Of a stretch of 64,000 nt of DNA, positions 1-11,186 are shown piece after piece. Both the position numbers and the translations under genes were made by a program. Numbering within the stretch: position 1 is the stretch's first letter; every line of letters starts with the position of its first letter. This DNA is from Batkoa obscura (Eukaryota > Entomophthoromycota > Entomophthoromycetes > Entomophthorales > Batkoaceae): contig JASVEC010000004.1 of the NCBI GenBank assembly GCA_030770535.1, positions 1,798,001-1,862,000 on the forward strand. Reading direction: 5' to 3'. The notes beneath the pieces were generated by a model. It had not been told where the DNA came from, made no database searches, and was given only the letters and a program-made list of their open reading frames with translations.

Positions 1-874
1 TATGACCGCTTACAATAACGATTTCATTTGGTTTTTCACTTCCTTTGATTTCAAGGATCAAATTACGTGTCTTGGCTTTACCTCTTTTTAGCGTGGCTCC
101 CATCTTTAAGGTAAGTTTTGGTTCTTTATAAATATTGCACTTATGGTTACCATTTTCTTTTGCTCTTTTTTGAATTCTGGTTAACATTTGCGCATCTTCT
201 ACGGTGACTACAGCTCCTGGTATTTTTGCTTCTTTCATTGCTCCAGTATGCGGGGTATCAATAGAAAATGGTGCAGCAGCACGAACTAAGGCAGCAACTG
301 CACCGTAGTTTTCTGATAATGAAGCGCAATTTTGTCGAATATTAGAAGCGGCGCCATAACCAGTCCAAGGAAAGTTACACAGTACAATCTTTTTATTTAA
401 TTCCCCCTTTTCACCTTTTTCTTTAAGATCATCTTTAGAAACCACAGTGACTACTTCAGCAGTTATACCATCCTTTGGTGTACCAACTGATCTTCCAAGG
501 CCTAAAAAGTTGAGCTTTACATCACCACGAGTAGGCGAGTGATATACTAGAGATTCTTCATTACGTTTCCAATAGTCTGCTGTCACATTTTGAGTATATG
601 CTATCAACCCATCCTTTCTGGCTTGCTTTTGTATCCAGTCAATCGAATCTTCTAATGCTTTTGAGCCAGTTATGCGATGCCCATATAAGTCCGTCATTTC
701 AGCTAATCGATCCCAGATTATGGTGTTATTTTGAGTTGACGCTAGTAATCTGTTGACGTTGTCTTTAAGATAGGATAAAGTCGGAATTTCAAATTCTTTT
801 TGGACATTTTGAGAATAGGTGATATTGGAATAAACCAGTGCTACACAAAGATTAAAAGCAATGTTAAACTTCAT
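1..874 (-). CDS. Carboxypeptidase Q-like M28 peptidase (N-terminal part)
   Basis: Partial gene running off the left edge; the start is the ATG read at 874-872 and about 291 codons are open without an intron. The first ~20 residues (MKFNIAFNLCVALVYSNITY) look like a signal peptide. The order of blocks matches plasma glutamate carboxypeptidase/CPQ: DLYGHRITGSKALEDSI near residue 65, then WKRNEESLVYHSP, the LGLGRSVGTPKDGITAEV block, an inserted PA-like segment with FSIDTPHTGAM, and finally EIVIVSGH at the edge. In the family that last motif continues into the zinc-binding HxDSW, so the metal site lies just outside the window. Known role of the family: a secreted or vacuolar zinc dipeptidase/aminopeptidase. 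Family assignment is firm; substrate is not. Confidence 0.88.
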   Translation of the reverse strand, partial: MKFNIAFNLCVALVYSNITYSQNVQKEFEIPTLSYLKDNVNRLLASTQNNTIIWDRLAEMTDLYGHRITGSKALEDSIDWIQKQARKDGLIAYTQNVTADYWKRNEESLVYHSPTRGDVKLNFLGLGRSVGTPKDGITAEVVTVVSKDDLKEKGEKGELNKKIVLCNFPWTGYGAASNIRQNCASLSENYGAVAALVRAAAPFSIDTPHTGAMKEAKIPGAVVTVEDAQMLTRIQKRAKENGNHKCNIYKEPKLTLKMGATLKRGKAKTRNLILEIKGSEKPNEIVIVSGH

Positions 875-3439
875 TTAACAATAATAATAAATTTATTTAG
901 CGTTGATGTATCTATTTTAACTCTTTTTATATTTTTTTAAAATATTATAGCATTATATTTAGTTTAGTTCCTAATCATATTTTTTAAACCGGGTTTACTC
1001 TTCTAATTATGATGTTATTCACTTAAACAAGGATTTTTTAATTCAATAAATGACCAAGATGTCTCCAATGATAGAAAACTGGATTAAAAAAGCGTACTTG
1101 TGACAACTAAAATGATAAAAGAGATCGATAAAAATAGATAGGTGCAGCTTAAAGATGAATTTGTTTTAATAACGCTTTCAAGGAAAGTGTAAATCAAGTA
1201 TACATTTGACTACTTCTAAAAATACGTGATTGTACTTTGATTTGATTAAACAAAGCTGTTAATAATATACTAGTCAAATGACTAACAGCAGTATTACCTA
1301 CAGTTTAAAACAATAATTGGTTTGGATAGAAAATACATTTATAATACTGTTTGTTTAAATAATACTTCATCAAATCTATATTGACTAAAGCTTGTATTTG
1401 AACACTTATGTATCATTTATTTTGCTAACTATTTCAAGTTTTTCCCATGATCTGTCATATTTAAATATTCACTAAATTTATAATTTTGGAATAAATTCAG
1501 AACAATTTAGAGTATCGTATATCAAAGTTCTTAGCTACATTTGATATTATCATACAAAGTATTATATATTTCATAATTTCCAAAATTTCAATGAGTTGAA
1601 TAAACTACATACAGAGCAGGCTGTAGTTGGATATATTCTGTTGTTTCTAATTTGTAGTCAATTTTTTTGATAGGAAACTAAGAGCTATAAGAGAAACTTC
1701 GGCCTTTAGTTTCCTATCAAAAAAAATTGACTACAAATTAGAAACAACGAAAGACATCTACTACAACTTATTATATAGTCAATTAAAGTTATATTGCTTA
1801 TTTTGTTTTTGAAAGTATATCAAATAAAATACAAACATACAATAGCAGAGTTGTTGCATTTTTGTTTATTTTTTTCGTAAATAAAATTAATCAACTATGT
1901 GATTATTTGCACTAATGTTTGTTGTTTTTATCATCGTTATCGCCGTTAAGTGGAGTTCAGCTTTAATGTCTTTTTAAAAGACCAAAAGTCAAGTTCATAT
2001 ATGATCTGTTAGCAATTTTCAATATAAATATAAGTGTATAAATAAATTAATAGTATTAATCATACGAATTTTAGCTTTATATCAATTCCATAAAAATCCA
2101 GATTCTATAAAACTGCAAGCAATTCAACAGCCATTACATTTTATTCTTATTTTAAATCCTTATTCTAAACTGTTCAAAATTATGTTTTTATCCTTATCTT
2201 TTGTAACAGTAAAAAATAATTCGGTTAGTTTGTTATCTTCTGTATATCCGTTAGTTGAACTGTTAATTAAAATTTTTAGATTAAATTTGGAAAATTCTAT
2301 GTTTAGTATTGATTTCTATTTCATTATATCTAGCAAAATCAATAAAATTACTATAATTACACACTACCAAATATCATAATTCTGTAGCAATAAATAACAA
2401 TAATCACAAACAATAATGATAACAGACAGTTTTATTAGGAGCTTTGAGCCTTTAAGTAAGAGAATATTTTAAAGTACTAATCCAAACAAATATGCAGGTC
2501 CTCTATATTTATTACTTGTAAAAAGAGTTTTTCAAATTCAAAACCGAAGGCTTTGTGGTTTTTAATTTTTAATAGGCTCAAGGTACTATGGGAAGTAAAA
2601 GCGATTTTTTGGAACGCTTTTAAATTGTTGATTTTTAAAAATTAAATTTTGGACTGCTCGGAAATTTATACATTTAAAAGTTTGAAAAAATTGGAAATAC
2701 TTTTTTAACTCCAATTGAAATTAATCGATTAAAGGACCTTGATAATCATTTTAAACAATAATTTTACTCTTAAAAAGTCTTTGTAAAGTTACTTGAAGAA
2801 GCTTTATTCAACCGAAAATTGACCATTGATAATAAAATTTATTTTATTCGAATGCCGTTAGTTTTAAAAATGGCAGTTCCTAAAGCTGGAACAATAAAAA
2901 TTAAGACGGCTTGTAAACATTACAAATGCTTAAAAGCTAGTCGTTGATGATATTCAGAACCTACAACTGTAATGGTGAGATAAAAAATTAGTATAGATTT
3001 AATTTCCTTCATTTCATTATATGACTTGGTACACCTTTTTTATCAAATTTTTATATAGCAACCAATAAACAATTGCGAGTCAACAGTCTCAATAAAATGT
3101 AATATGCGGTATTACGGCTGTTGCAACTTTTTTGCAACCTAAACAACTACTTATTTAAGGATAAAAGTTATATTAAAATTCGTTAAAATGTATGGACTAG
3201 GCTTTAAAGAAATTGGCTATACAGACAATCTGCTTATAGAAATTATCGCTAAAAAAGACTTAAAAGGGCTTCAGCAGTTGTATGGGTTGGTCTAAAGAAC
3301 AGTAAAAAGGGAATTGGAAATTTACGAATTTTTAAACCGTTAGGTAATAGTATAGGGATTTTAAAGGCCAAGTAATTTTAAAACCATGTTTTAAGTAATA
3401 TATAATGTTTGAGTTTAATCATTAATTTTTCTTTCTAAA
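875..3439. other. Long AT-rich intergenic stretch with decayed coding-like fragments
   Basis: No gene could be supported. It holds the foldback at 1641-1747. Around 2,640-2,950 (+) there are short coding-like runs broken by stops (for example LLEEALFNRKLTIDNKIYF, near 2,790-2,850), and another from 3,187 (MYGLGFKEIGYTDNLLIEI). They may be remains of an old gene, but no family was recognised. Confidence 0.4.
1641..1747. repeat. Foldback: ~40-bp inverted repeat with 26-bp loop
   Basis: The arms 1641-1680 and 1707-1747 are reverse complements except for one extra A in an A/T run. The left arm begins ttgtttctaatttgtagtca; the right arm ends with its complement. The loop is 1681-1706. Such near-perfect arms in noncoding DNA suggest a young foldback or small inverted-repeat element, or a transcribed hairpin. 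Confidence 0.8.
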
Positions 3440-4388
3440 ATGAATAATACTACATTAGAAGGGAACAATGTCTATAATCGAGTAGATTTAAACAATTTCA
3501 ATAATTTAGTCTGGCATGAAAGATACAGATTTCAAGCTTTTAAAATTGTTGATACTTATACTTTTCATTACAAAACCACCTTGATTTCAATTTTTTATCT
3601 AATTGTTTTGATCTTTGAATTTGGCTGTCGTAAAATTTAATTACACTCATAAAATGTTAATATTAATAGTAAGCAATATAGGGTTTGCGTTTGGAGAAAA
3701 GGATCATACTCTACCTAAAGACCGATCTCTTTTACAGCTAGTATTTAATATACTGGGTGTTCCATTTATATTGTTGTTTTTAATAGAATTAACTCTAAAA
3801 TTATTCACATTGACTAATGTTAAATTATATGGCTTTCAATTAGCGGCACTGGATTCTAGTTTTTTGGTGTCTAATATTGCTGCAAGTATATTTGATATTG
3901 TTAAACACGAAGCTTTATCTTTAGAAATTAAAATGCTAGTAGCAATAGCTAGACTATTATTACAAGTATATATAAATAAGCAAGTAATCGAAGTAGTCGA
4001 AAAATGTGTAATTTTAATATTTAAGCTGATGGATTAGGTAATAATAACAAACTATTAGGAAGACGGAATAACTAAACAATACGAAGAGTATTACAAATCT
4101 ATTGTGTTGAAAAATGAAACTATAAAATTAGTTAATAAAGCATTAGAAGTGGAAGTGGAAAACTATTCAAAAACTATAAGTGGTATAGAAACCAAGGTTA
4201 AAGAATTAGATAGTAAGACGATTGAAGCTCATCGAAAATCATGGAGTGCTCTTGTATCACCGATGCTATCAGTCAAAGTGAATATACCTGTTATGAATCA
4301 AAGTTCTTCTGGAAATCAACGTAAATCTAAAGAGTTAAAAAGAGTAACAGAATATAGAAAAAGATGCAATTCATTTAGTAATTTTTAA
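3440..4388 (+). CDS. Hv1-like voltage-sensor-domain protein with C-terminal coiled coil
   Basis: Three exons by eye: 3440-3629, 3670-4007 (intron 3630-3669, with an alternative acceptor at 3681) and 4059-4388 (intron 4008-4058); frames agree across both junctions, giving about 285 residues. Order matches proton channels of the Hv1/HVCN1 type: an RFQ motif before S1, S1 ending LIVLIFEFG, S2 with FLIELTLKLF (Phe, Glu and Lys at the spacing of Hv1 F150/E153/K157), S3 with LAALDSS and IFDIV, then S4 and a heptad-like tail rich in E/K (KTISGIETKVKELDSK). No pore domain follows. Odd points: S1 lacks an obvious aspartate at the Hv1 selectivity position, and S4 (LVAIARLLLQVY) keeps a single arginine where Hv1 has three. 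It may be a divergent sensor, a non-conducting protein or a gene beginning to decay. Family call is my inference from motif spacing. Confidence 0.6.
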
Positions 4389-4670
4389 TAAAGTACCACT
4401 AACTCTACATATGCTTTATAAAAGTTTATTCTAAAAATATTAAACTTAATACTAGAAGTATAGTAAAGTTACTTCTAATAGATTTTTAATTACATTAAGG
4501 AGCTGTTATTTATTAATTCTTTTGGTTTCAAGATAAATAACTAATAATTTTAATAAGTCTTTAATTGTGTCAATAAATTGTACTTAATGTTATAACTCAA
4601 TTATTACCATGAACTTTAAAAAAATAGTTTGACCTTTGGAATAATTTTTTGATACAAATTAATCTCGTAG

Positions 4671-5069
4671 TTACATATTATCTAGTAGGTACATCATCAA
4701 TTCCATTAGCACAATAGACACATTCATCAATGAGATATCATTTAAATCATTCCTATCTTTAAGTAGTTATCCAATCGTATATATAACTCAGTACTATTTG
4801 GATACATTAATAACTGAGTTGTTAAATTGGAGTGTGCTTTAATGTTTAGGCGTTTAATGTGATTCCTATATATTTTGAAATATTTGGCTACCTCTTTATC
4901 ACATTTATAAAGATGTCCAGGTATCATATATTTCCATAGTATTGGTGTTATTGCCTTACTCCGTTTTTACAACACAAAAGTAGATTGACTTTATCCTCAT
5001 CCGAAAGAGGGTATAATATACCCTTGATGGTATTTTTTCTAAGGTTTTCAAGTTGAAATAAATTTTCCA
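4671..5069 (-). pseudogene. F-box-like protein relic
   Basis: Read from the ATG at 5069, MENLFQLENLRKNTIKGILY continues with PLSDEDKVNLLLCCKNGV, which resembles an F-box (LxxLP..I...LS..D...L..VCK). The matching continuation AITPILWKYMIPGH, with the typical ILWK of F-box helix 3, lies in another frame from about 4947. A further frame change near 4745 separates the tail (LNDISLMNVSIVLMELMM, leucine-rich). At least two frameshifts make this a probable pseudogene of an F-box/LRR protein, a class that would direct SCF ubiquitin ligases to substrates. A short unrecognised intron instead of a frameshift cannot be excluded for the first break. Confidence 0.45.
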
Positions 5070-5462
5070 TTGTAAAACAAACTTAATATACGGGGATGTG
5101 TTCTTTCGTTTTTTAAATTATTGATCATTGCTATAAAAATATTTACAATCGTTTATAAATTCCTTGATTTAGAACTCATTGAATTTGATTTTTTTTAAAT
5201 ATTTTATGTTAAATCTACATTTACTGTGAGTCTATTTATTGTCCTATCTTTTCAAACTAAAATATTTTAATTTTAATAATAATAAAAAAGAAGCAAAGCT
5301 TAGTTGGTGTATATTATAATGTAAATCAACTGTTATAATTATAAATGATAAAATAGCTAAGATTTATCAGTTCCTTAAAAACTATAATAATTTATCTATT
5401 AATTAGTGGTAGTCGTGTCTTTAATATAGAAACTTTGTGGTTTAAAATCATTAGATTTTAAA

Positions 5463-5560
5463 TGGGAATGTATTTTTTTGTTTAAGAATTTTACTACCAT
5501 TTTTCTCACTTGATAGCGCTTAAAAAATGGGAAAAGTGATGAAACCAAAAAATATCCCCA
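5463..5560 (+). mobile_element. MITE copy (TA-type, ~100 bp)
   Basis: Starts tgggaatgtattttttt and ends aatatcccca. The interior has the family core tttaagaattttact and tagcgcttaaaaaatgg. Moderately diverged from other copies. Confidence 0.7.
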
Positions 5561-5846
5561 AATATAGATTTAGCATAAATTAAGTTATTAAATATTATTT
5601 TTTAAAAAAATGATAAATAACTATGAATTTAATAACCGATCGCTATTATATATATATATCACACTTTATTTATAAATAAAACATTGTTAGCAAACACTAT
5701 TTATATAAGTATCAATTGAATAGTTTATAAAAAGTTGATATTAATTTAAAGCATAAAATTCACTTTAAATAAAACAATGCAAAGAACGATAATATAAAAC
5801 AAACAAAATAATATCAAAAGTGAATAAAACATAACGTTAAAAATTC

Positions 5847-6396
5847 GTAAAATTTATAAACTTCGTATCTTTACTTTCTCTCAATGCCACTATTTTAAGT
5901 GCTACTTTACCAGCCGATAATGCCATCGCTTCATTACCAGCCAGTAATACCAATGCTGAAAATACAAATAGTAATTCTGAAGTAGAAGATAGGATCTATA
6001 ACTACTTTAAAACTAGTATGATGACAAAATACAATGAACCTAAATATAATGAATATCGTAAAAAGATAACTACAGATAACAACGGAAAGAAAGATATGGG
6101 AGTGTTTTTTTTGATTTCGTAGCTTTTCCATTTTTCAAGCGCTATTTTAGTAGAATAATTGCTAGTAAAATTCTTAAACAAAAAAATATATCTCCATATC
6201 GATATTGTGAGTTTATTACTTCATTTAAATATTAAGTAAATTAGTTAATATATTTTAGATATTTGATAGAGATTTACCAAAACCTAATCATACTATTACT
6301 CCAAATACCTTTGGTTTAACTGATGATTATAAGCCTAGTAGATTAAACATTGTAGTTGATAAAGATTTTATAATCACAAAAACTTATTATGGTTAA
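5847..6396 (+). pseudogene. I78-like secreted inhibitor, broken by a MITE
   Basis: The reading frame from 5847 (VKFINFVSLLSLNATILSAT) matches the signal peptide of the family member at 7317, but the start codon has become GTA. The frame runs to 6093, where a MITE (6097-6196) replaces the end of exon 1, including the YIGKKLI block. After an intron ending near 6260 the last exon is intact: IFDRDLPKPNHTITPNTFGL, then DDYKPSRLNIVVDKDF and IITKTYYG, 45 residues as in the intact genes. The lost start and the insertion indicate a recently dead gene. The neighbour at 7317 is an intact paralogue in the same orientation. Confidence 0.75.
6097..6196 (-). mobile_element. MITE copy inserted in the I78-like gene, flanked by TA
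   Basis: A 100-bp element, reverse orientation, with terminal tgggagtg and ctcca, flanked by TA at 6095-6096 and 6197-6198. It carries the family core aagcgctatttt and gtaaaattcttaaac. Confidence 0.8.
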
Positions 6397-7255
6397 ACAA
6401 ACGTTATCTTTAATTATAGTTACTATAACAAAGTACAACTATATTTATTAGTTGATTTATAATTTTTTACTTTTTCATAATATAACGTATTATTGATATT
6501 AAACTCTAATAAATTTAGTTTCTTTAATAAATGTAACGATATTTCACATTCTATCAGACTAATTCACATCAATACTGTTTCTAAATTTGCTAATATATTG
6601 ATAATTTTTTGAAAAAAATAAACAATTAATAAATGACCAACAAGACATGATACAAATCATACTTTGAAAACGTTCGATTATTAGTATTTCAATTGCTTAA
6701 AATGATTTCTAATGATAATATAAAGAATTACATGAGTTTATTAATTACCTTATTTTTCAATAGAAATCAAGTGACCATTGGTGATATAAAATATTTAATA
6801 AAAGATTCCTTTAATTAATAAAACAAAAATTAATTGGCATAATTTATTATAATTATAATTAAAAGTTAATCCTATATCATAATAATAATACTGAATATCT
6901 TATTAATACTTATAACTAATATTTAAATAATATTTTAGATTCTAAATAACGAGTCATATTAATTTATGATAAATTCATTCTTTATTTTTAAACAAGTTTG
7001 GTGGCTTACTTTCAAATAAAATTATATTTTTAATATTCATAAAAATAAATGATAATTCAATGCAGTAAATAAGAATGATACTAAAAATAAAGAGAATGTT
7101 TTAAGATAATTTAATAAACTAATTTTATGCTTGATCAAAATTAATTGATATAATTTTAGTAACTATCGATTACTTGAATTTGCATAAATTGGTATTAAAA
7201 GAACATTAAAGTAAAGCCTCAAGGTAAAATTAAACAAAATTGATAAAAAAGAGAT
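6397..7255. other. AT-rich intergenic region
   Basis: No gene, RNA or clear repeat was seen between the broken I78-like gene and the promoter of the intact one. Confidence 0.5.
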
Positions 7256-7263
7256 TATAAAAG
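7256..7263 (+). promoter_or_regulatory. Probable TATA box of the I78-like gene
   Basis: tataaaag lies about 60 bp before the ATG at 7317. Comparable TATA-like motifs precede the paralogues starting at 32525 and 49339. Confidence 0.5.
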
Positions 7264-7316
7264 AGGCTAAAATAATACCAAAACAAAATTAAAAAATCTA
7301 AACTTTTATTAAAATC

Positions 7317-7886
7317 ATGAAATTTATTAATATTGCATCTTTACTCTCCCTCAGTGCTATTGTTTTAACTGCTACTTTACCAGCTGATCAAGCTCTTGCT
7401 CAACCAACCAACCAAGCTACTCTTGCTCAACCAACCAACCAAGCTACTCTTGCTCAACCAGAGGGTGTCAGTGGGACGAGTTACAATGTCGGAAATCCAT
7501 ATGGTAGCACTGAGCTAAATGAAAGAATCCGCAATTATTTTCGATACAGCATGGTAAATCGATATAACGATCCTAGGTTTTATGATTATCTTAATAGATT
7601 ACCTAAACCTAATAAGAAACCTTCCGATATCCTTTCTTATGTTGGTAAAAAGCTTATTCTAAAAGGAGGTTATCCATCTTATGGAGGTTATAATAGTGTA
7701 AGTTTATTATCTAAGTAATGTATTAATGAATTAATTATCTATTTTTAGATTAATGAAACTGATTTACCTCAGCCTAATCGTATTATAACACCAGATACAT
7801 TTGGTGTAACTATGGACTATGTTCAAAATCGATTAAACGTTGTTGTCGATAAAGATTATATTATTACAAAAACTTATTATGGTTAA
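7317..7886 (+). CDS. Secreted I78-like protease inhibitor (intact)
   Basis: Two exons, 7317-7697 and 7749-7886, with a 51-nt phase-0 intron (gtaagt..ttttag); 172 residues. Residues 1-29 form a signal peptide (MKFINIASLLSLSAIVLTAT and on to ALAQ). Next come two 9-residue QPTNQATLA repeats, a RNYFRYSMVNRYN segment, and YVGKKLILKGGYP just before the intron. Exon 2 encodes the core: LPQPNRIITPDTFGVTMDY, then NRLNVVVDKDYIITKTYYG. The order RIITP..VTxDY..xRLNVxVD..xIIT matches Inhibitor_I78 (the family of fungal elastase inhibitor AFUEI). Unlike typical I78 proteins it has no cysteine, and ends YYG where others have CG. Likely role: inhibition of serine proteases outside the cell (inference). Confidence 0.75.
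7401..7454 (+). repeat. 27-bp tandem repeat, two copies, within the I78-like gene
   Basis: Two identical 27-bp units starting caaccaaccaacc encode QPTNQATLA twice, followed by a partial third unit. The paralogues lack it. Confidence 0.85.
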
Positions 7887-8102
7887 TTAAGTTTTCTTAA
7901 TTTTATTTATTCGCTATTAATAAATTATATGTGTGTTTATTTTATCACTTTACATTCTCTATTTTATTGTTATGTCATACGACTATACTATTGATTTTAG
8001 GGATATTATTTTTAAATTTGTAGTAAATACGATTATGGTCAATGTTGGTATTTAACAACATACTCATAGATCTTAAAAATACGAACAATTGAAAACAAGC
8101 CA

Positions 8103-8205
8103 TGAGATATATTTTCTTTGTTTAGGAATTTTACTAGTACTTGTTCTATTGAAATAGCGTTTGAAAAATGGAAAAGCTATGAAATAAAAAAAAAAACACC
8201 GCTCA
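8103..8205 (+). mobile_element. Degenerate MITE copy
   Basis: Keeps tttaggaattttactag and aatagcgtttgaaaaatgg from the family core and ends in aacaccgctca. The terminal repeats are decayed. Confidence 0.5.
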
Positions 8206-8216
8206 TAAAGAAATAT

Positions 8217-8265
8217 TTTAATGTGTTTTGCTGTTTAAGAATTTAATGAATACTTTTTTCTGTTA
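8217..8265 (+). mobile_element. Left half of a MITE split by the DNA transposon
   Basis: ttttgctgtttaagaattt and the following bases match the left half of the MITE up to the ...aaat before tagcgc. The right half (aatagcgcttaaaaaatgg onward) resumes at 18893, immediately after the transposon. About 45 bp of unrelated sequence lies between this half and the transposon end. Confidence 0.55.
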
Positions 8266-8484
8266 AATTCAGATGCTGTCAGTATAAATAACCTTGAAAC
8301 TACTAAGTATATATGGGGGTGTCCGAATTGGTTTCAGAATTTAGCTAGAAATTAATCCGAATTTTAAGTTTTTAGATTTGTAAGTCTTTAATGTATGATT
8401 AGTTAAATTTAAAAAGCTTAAAATTAAATACAAAAATTTAACTTAAAACTTATTTTATTTTATTTATTTTTTAAATTATATGTT

Positions 8485-8839
8485 TGTGAAAGTTGGTACT
8501 CAGTGGTAGAAGTTAAAAGCAGTTCTAGCTTAATTGACTGTCCGTGAGTCAAAAGGTCTTAGTTTATGTAACTAAGATAGACTTAAATTAGTAGGAATAG
8601 TACGTAATAAGCTACGAGCTATGTAAAATAAGTAGAATAGAAAATACTACTGTAAAATCTACTTAAAATACTATAAGACTTACTGGCTTTATTAAAAGCA
8701 CAATATTAGGGAACAATTCAATTAAAAAGCCTTGAGCTATTATGTTGAAGAATCTCTTTTATACTCCAACTAGTTTTGTAAACAAGTTAAATGATTATTA
8801 TGCGATAATCAATCAGAGCTGATGAAGCGATATTTCACA
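8485..8839 (-). mobile_element. Solo LTR (Ty3/gypsy type) inside the transposon
   Basis: A fossil LTR, bounded by tgtgaaag and atttcaca, reverse orientation, about 355 bp, with near-matching 5-bp flanks (atgtt/gtgtt). It is related to the LTRs of the complete element at 10658-18210. Its twin lies at 57843-58198 in transposon copy 2, so it predates the spread of the transposon. Confidence 0.8.
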
Positions 8840-9065
8840 GTGTTTTGTATTTTTTTATTAAATGTTTAATATATATATATAACATATAAATATATAATTA
8901 TTTGACTTTATTTTTTGTTAGAATAAAAACAAAATGTAAGCTTTTATAACTAAACTTCGAAATAGAATTTCTAAAAACTTTAATACGATAGGGAGAAGCA
9001 CATTATATAAACATTGTAATTCATTTACATTAATTTTAACAACTATTCACAATAACCCAGAGTTT

Positions 9066-10655
9066 ATGGAATTTTATAATAAAACAAAAAAAAGAAAAGG
9101 AAAGATATTAAAGTTTACCATTAGCAATAACAAACTTAATCAAGCAATATGTAAAATTAGTGCTTTAAAGGAAACAGGAAATAAAAACCAACAAGTAGCA
9201 TTATTATCAACTATAGCTTCAGTATATTCTTTTGATGAATGTAAAAGTTTTGGACTTAATATAAATAGAAATCAATACGATTATTCAAAAATAATTAATA
9301 ATAATAAAATATCAACGTTACAACCTATTATTAAAAATACAAAAAAAAAAGATGAGCAAATCGAGATTATTATACAATATTTACTTGATAATTCAACTAT
9401 TTCATCAAGATTTAATAATAGAAATAATATGTATAAGCTATGAATTATGTAAAATAAATATAATAGAGGATACTACTGTAAAATCTATGTAAGATGTTGT
9501 CAGAAAGACTTAGTGACTTTATTAATGATACGTTATCAGGGAGTAATTCAATTAAAAAAGCCCTGAGTTATCATGTTGAAGAATCTCTTTTATACTCCAA
9601 CAAGTATGGATATCAAAACGAGAGGATATCATTCTTTGCAATATGAAGTTAGAAATCCTCACAGCAAATCAAAACAAGGAACTCTGGATTGATTATACCA
9701 CATGGTTCACGGTTAAATTGATTACAAGACTACAACTAGTTTTGTAAACAAGTTCAATGATTATCATCTTATAATTAATCCGAGAGCTGATAAACCAATA
9801 TTTCACATAATTTTAAAAATCCAGCAAGAAAAACAGGTTTATGTAATATATGTCCCTAGTATACAGTTAGAAAAAAGTTATTTGAAAATAAAATAAATAC
9901 ATCGACAAAAAATAAAGCAGAGATAGAAGAATCTTTTAATAAAGAAAAAAGATTATATAAATTACATGAATTTTGTGTTGATACTCAAAAAAATATATTT
10001 AATGAAACTATTAAAAAATTAAATAATAGAAGTTGTATAATAATTTTAGACTTTAAACAAAATATGGAAATAGGAACAAGACCAGATCCAATAAGTTTAG
10101 ATCATTATAATAAACAAGCTATATCAGTATTAGGGTTTGGCGTTTTATATTTAAAAAATGATAAAACAATAAGCAAAGTTTATTTTGATTATTTGTTTGA
10201 AATATCAAATCATGATTCAATATATGCAGGAGACTGTTTAGTTAATTTAATATCTAAAGAGTTTTTACATTATATATTTGAAGAAATTTATAAAATAAAT
10301 AGTAGTTTAAATATTCATCTTAATTTTTTTGCTGAGCATCATGGAAAAAGTATAGTTGACGGACATTTTGGAAATCTTTCACAGTGGAAAAATAGCCTTG
10401 AAGCATTAGGTAAAATAGAAGATATTGATCAATTAATTTCAAAATTTGAGATTTTTATTTGTGAACATAATAGAGTTAATAACTCAACTGTCAATAATGG
10501 GAAAACAAATATAATTTTTAAAAAAGTATGAAAGAAACAAAGATATAATAAAAATAATAAAAATAAAAGGTATTAAAAAGTATTTACATTTTATTAAACG
10601 TGGTAATAAACTACAATGTTATCCAGTATTTGATAGATCAAAAAAAAGCGATATA
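9066..10655 (+). pseudogene. Transposase of the DNA transposon, copy 1 (interrupted)
   Basis: An N-terminal part (9066-9432) is read as SFGLNINRNQYDYSK and following. An LTR fragment (9433-9807) replaces about 125 bp that copy 2 retains. The main catalytic part is open from about 9882 to 10531: ILDFKQN carries a probable first catalytic Asp, then SVLGFGVLYLKNDKTI, NHDSIYAGDCLVNLI, and FFAEHHGKSIVDGHFG, which carries a probable catalytic Glu. Between DCLVNLIS and KEFLHYIF the segment expected to hold the second Asp is absent, in both copies, so both look non-autonomous. The C-terminal part shifts frame after 10531 and resumes after the gypsy insertion at 18211 (KRSTPAYLTKITENLK). I recognise a DDE-type eukaryotic transposase but cannot assign a named superfamily; TA flanks would suit Tc1/mariner-like insertion. 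Confidence 0.65.
9433..9807 (-). mobile_element. Incomplete LTR fragment within the transposase
   Basis: A fossil LTR piece of the same family as 8485-8839, reverse orientation, ending in atttcaca; broken. It is absent from transposon copy 2, so it arrived after the two copies separated. Confidence 0.65.
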
Positions 10656-10657
10656 AT

Positions 10658-11057
10658 TGTGAAATATCGCTTTGTCAGTCCCATGGTTAATTATTTTGAT
10701 TTGTTATGAGAATTTCTAGTTCCACCCAAAAGAATATTATCTTCTCATTTTGATACTTATACTTTTCAGAGTATAAAAGAGTTTACAGAATATAATAGTT
10801 CGAGGCTTTTTAACTGAATTAATCCCTGATATCTCGAACATTTAATAAAGCCACTAAGTTTTCTTAATAGTATTTTACATAGATTTTACATTAGTATTGT
10901 CTATTCTATTTGTCTTATATAGCTTGTAACCTATTACGTGCTATTCCTCATAACCCAAGTCTATCTTAGTCACATAAACTAAGACCTTTTGACTTATAGT
11001 GTAGTCAACCCAGCAATAGCTGTTCTTGACTCCAAACCCTGAGTACCAGATTTCACA
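10658..11057 (+). repeat. 5' LTR of the gypsy element
   Basis: 400 bp, begins tgtgaaatatcgc and ends gatttcaca. It contains gagtataaaagag, a probable TATA box shared with the solo LTRs of this family. Confidence 0.95.
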
Positions 11058-11186
11058 TTTGGCGCTCATAACTGGGAAAGCTCTTATAACTATTTTAGAT
11101 AGCCTTTATAATCTTTCCTTTACGGTCCTTACCGCGTAACCACCCCAAACAAAGAAAAACCCCCTTAACCTCCTTAATTCTCAACT

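Noticed and set aside
2182-2379. A 65-codon plus-strand frame in the first intergenic region
   Set aside because: Low-complexity hydrophobic residues typical of random AT-rich frames; no supporting signal.
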